Source of the DNA: Phylloscopus collybita
Taxonomy: Eukaryota; Chordata; Aves; Passeriformes; Phylloscopidae
Direction: 5' to 3'
Assembly (NCBI GenBank): GCA_027886175.1
Contig: JAJNNQ010000130.1
Location: forward strand, 14,277,501 to 14,341,500
DNA: 64,000 bases
In this document: in pieces, positions 63,757 through 64,000 of the stretch
Layout of the letters: the number at the start of each line of letters is the position of its first letter
How positions within the stretch are numbered: position 1 is the stretch's first letter
Program-made: the position numbers and the translations under genes
Notes under the pieces: generated by a model
Seen by the model: the letters and a program-made list of their open reading frames with translations, nothing else
Told to the model about the DNA's origin: nothing
Database searches by the model: none

Positions 63757-64000
63757 TTTTGAGGTTTGGGGTGGTGGTTTTGAATATCAAAAATCATGAA
63801 AGTTGATATTAAGGCCTTACTGATACTCAATTCTAATGCTTCTCTCTTTGATTTTCCTAGTAATCTACTCTCCAGCTGACCAAAAGATTTCAAACATCTA
63901 GCCTCTGAAGTATTTTCCTGCTCACCATCTCTGTTTTTTTAAGTGTAAAAGTGTGAGAAAATTTGCCAAGAGCTGAACAGCAGCAACATGAAGCCTAAGT
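63757..64000. other. Non-coding unique sequence to window end
   Basis: AT-rich sequence with no recognised feature. Confidence 0.5.

Noticed and set aside
63373..63762. Lys/Pro/Thr-rich 129-codon ORF and Phe/Val/Gly-rich minus-strand ORFs
   Set aside because: All arise from A/C-only DNA, and the translation simply mirrors the composition.
1..64000. CRISPR array, prokaryotic operon or phage content
   Set aside because: No regularly spaced repeats, no dense coding and no ribosome-binding-site-led ORFs; the sequence is clearly vertebrate nuclear DNA.

Overview
This window looks like 64 kb of non-coding nuclear DNA from a bird, most likely a songbird-type (neoavian) genome. The evidence is direct. 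Two segments match the 3' end of CR1, the main LINE of bird genomes. Two more segments have the layout of avian endogenous-retrovirus LTRs. I see no L1/Alu-type repeats. Base composition is AT-rich and CpG-poor with a few CpG-richer islets. Calling it a bird is well supported; calling it a songbird is inference from the LTRs and the many T/G- and A/C-only tracts.

I could not identify any protein-coding exon, tRNA, rRNA or CRISPR array. The open reading frames are short, are often open in several overlapping frames at once, match no protein family I recognise, and several lie in repeats. The window is therefore best read as a large intron or a gene-poor intergenic region.

Layout. 1-5.3 kb: unique sequence with one CpG-dense patch near 236-294. 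5.3-5.6 kb: an inverted repeat carrying octamer-like and TAAT motifs, then a TC/poly-T microsatellite. 5.6-19.5 kb: unique AT-rich sequence with a hairpin at 9418-9475, a GC-richer 210-codon ORF near 11 kb, a 12-bp tandem repeat at 16.4 kb and simple repeats. 19.57-20.10 kb: a CR1 3' end on the + strand. 22.66-23.08 kb: a probable LTR on the - strand. 23-44 kb: unique sequence with scattered simple repeats. 44.16 kb: a perfect 12-bp hairpin. 44.35-44.51 kb: a CR1 3' end on the - strand. 49.1-49.9 kb: a T/G-only tract, a 70-bp tandem duplication and an 18-bp duplication. 54.5 kb: a 22-bp tandem triplication. 58.2-59.05 kb: a probable antisense LTR inside a larger block that ends in A20 and is flanked by a near-perfect 13-bp direct repeat, suggesting a retroposed insertion. 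62.6-63.75 kb: T/G and A/C strand-asymmetric low-complexity DNA with C-runs.

There are no operons or cooperating genes to describe. The most interesting items are the flanked 58.2-59.05 kb block, the POU/homeodomain-type inverted repeat at 5.36-5.41 kb, the strand-asymmetric tracts with quadruplex potential, and several hairpins. I found no convincing new protein system.
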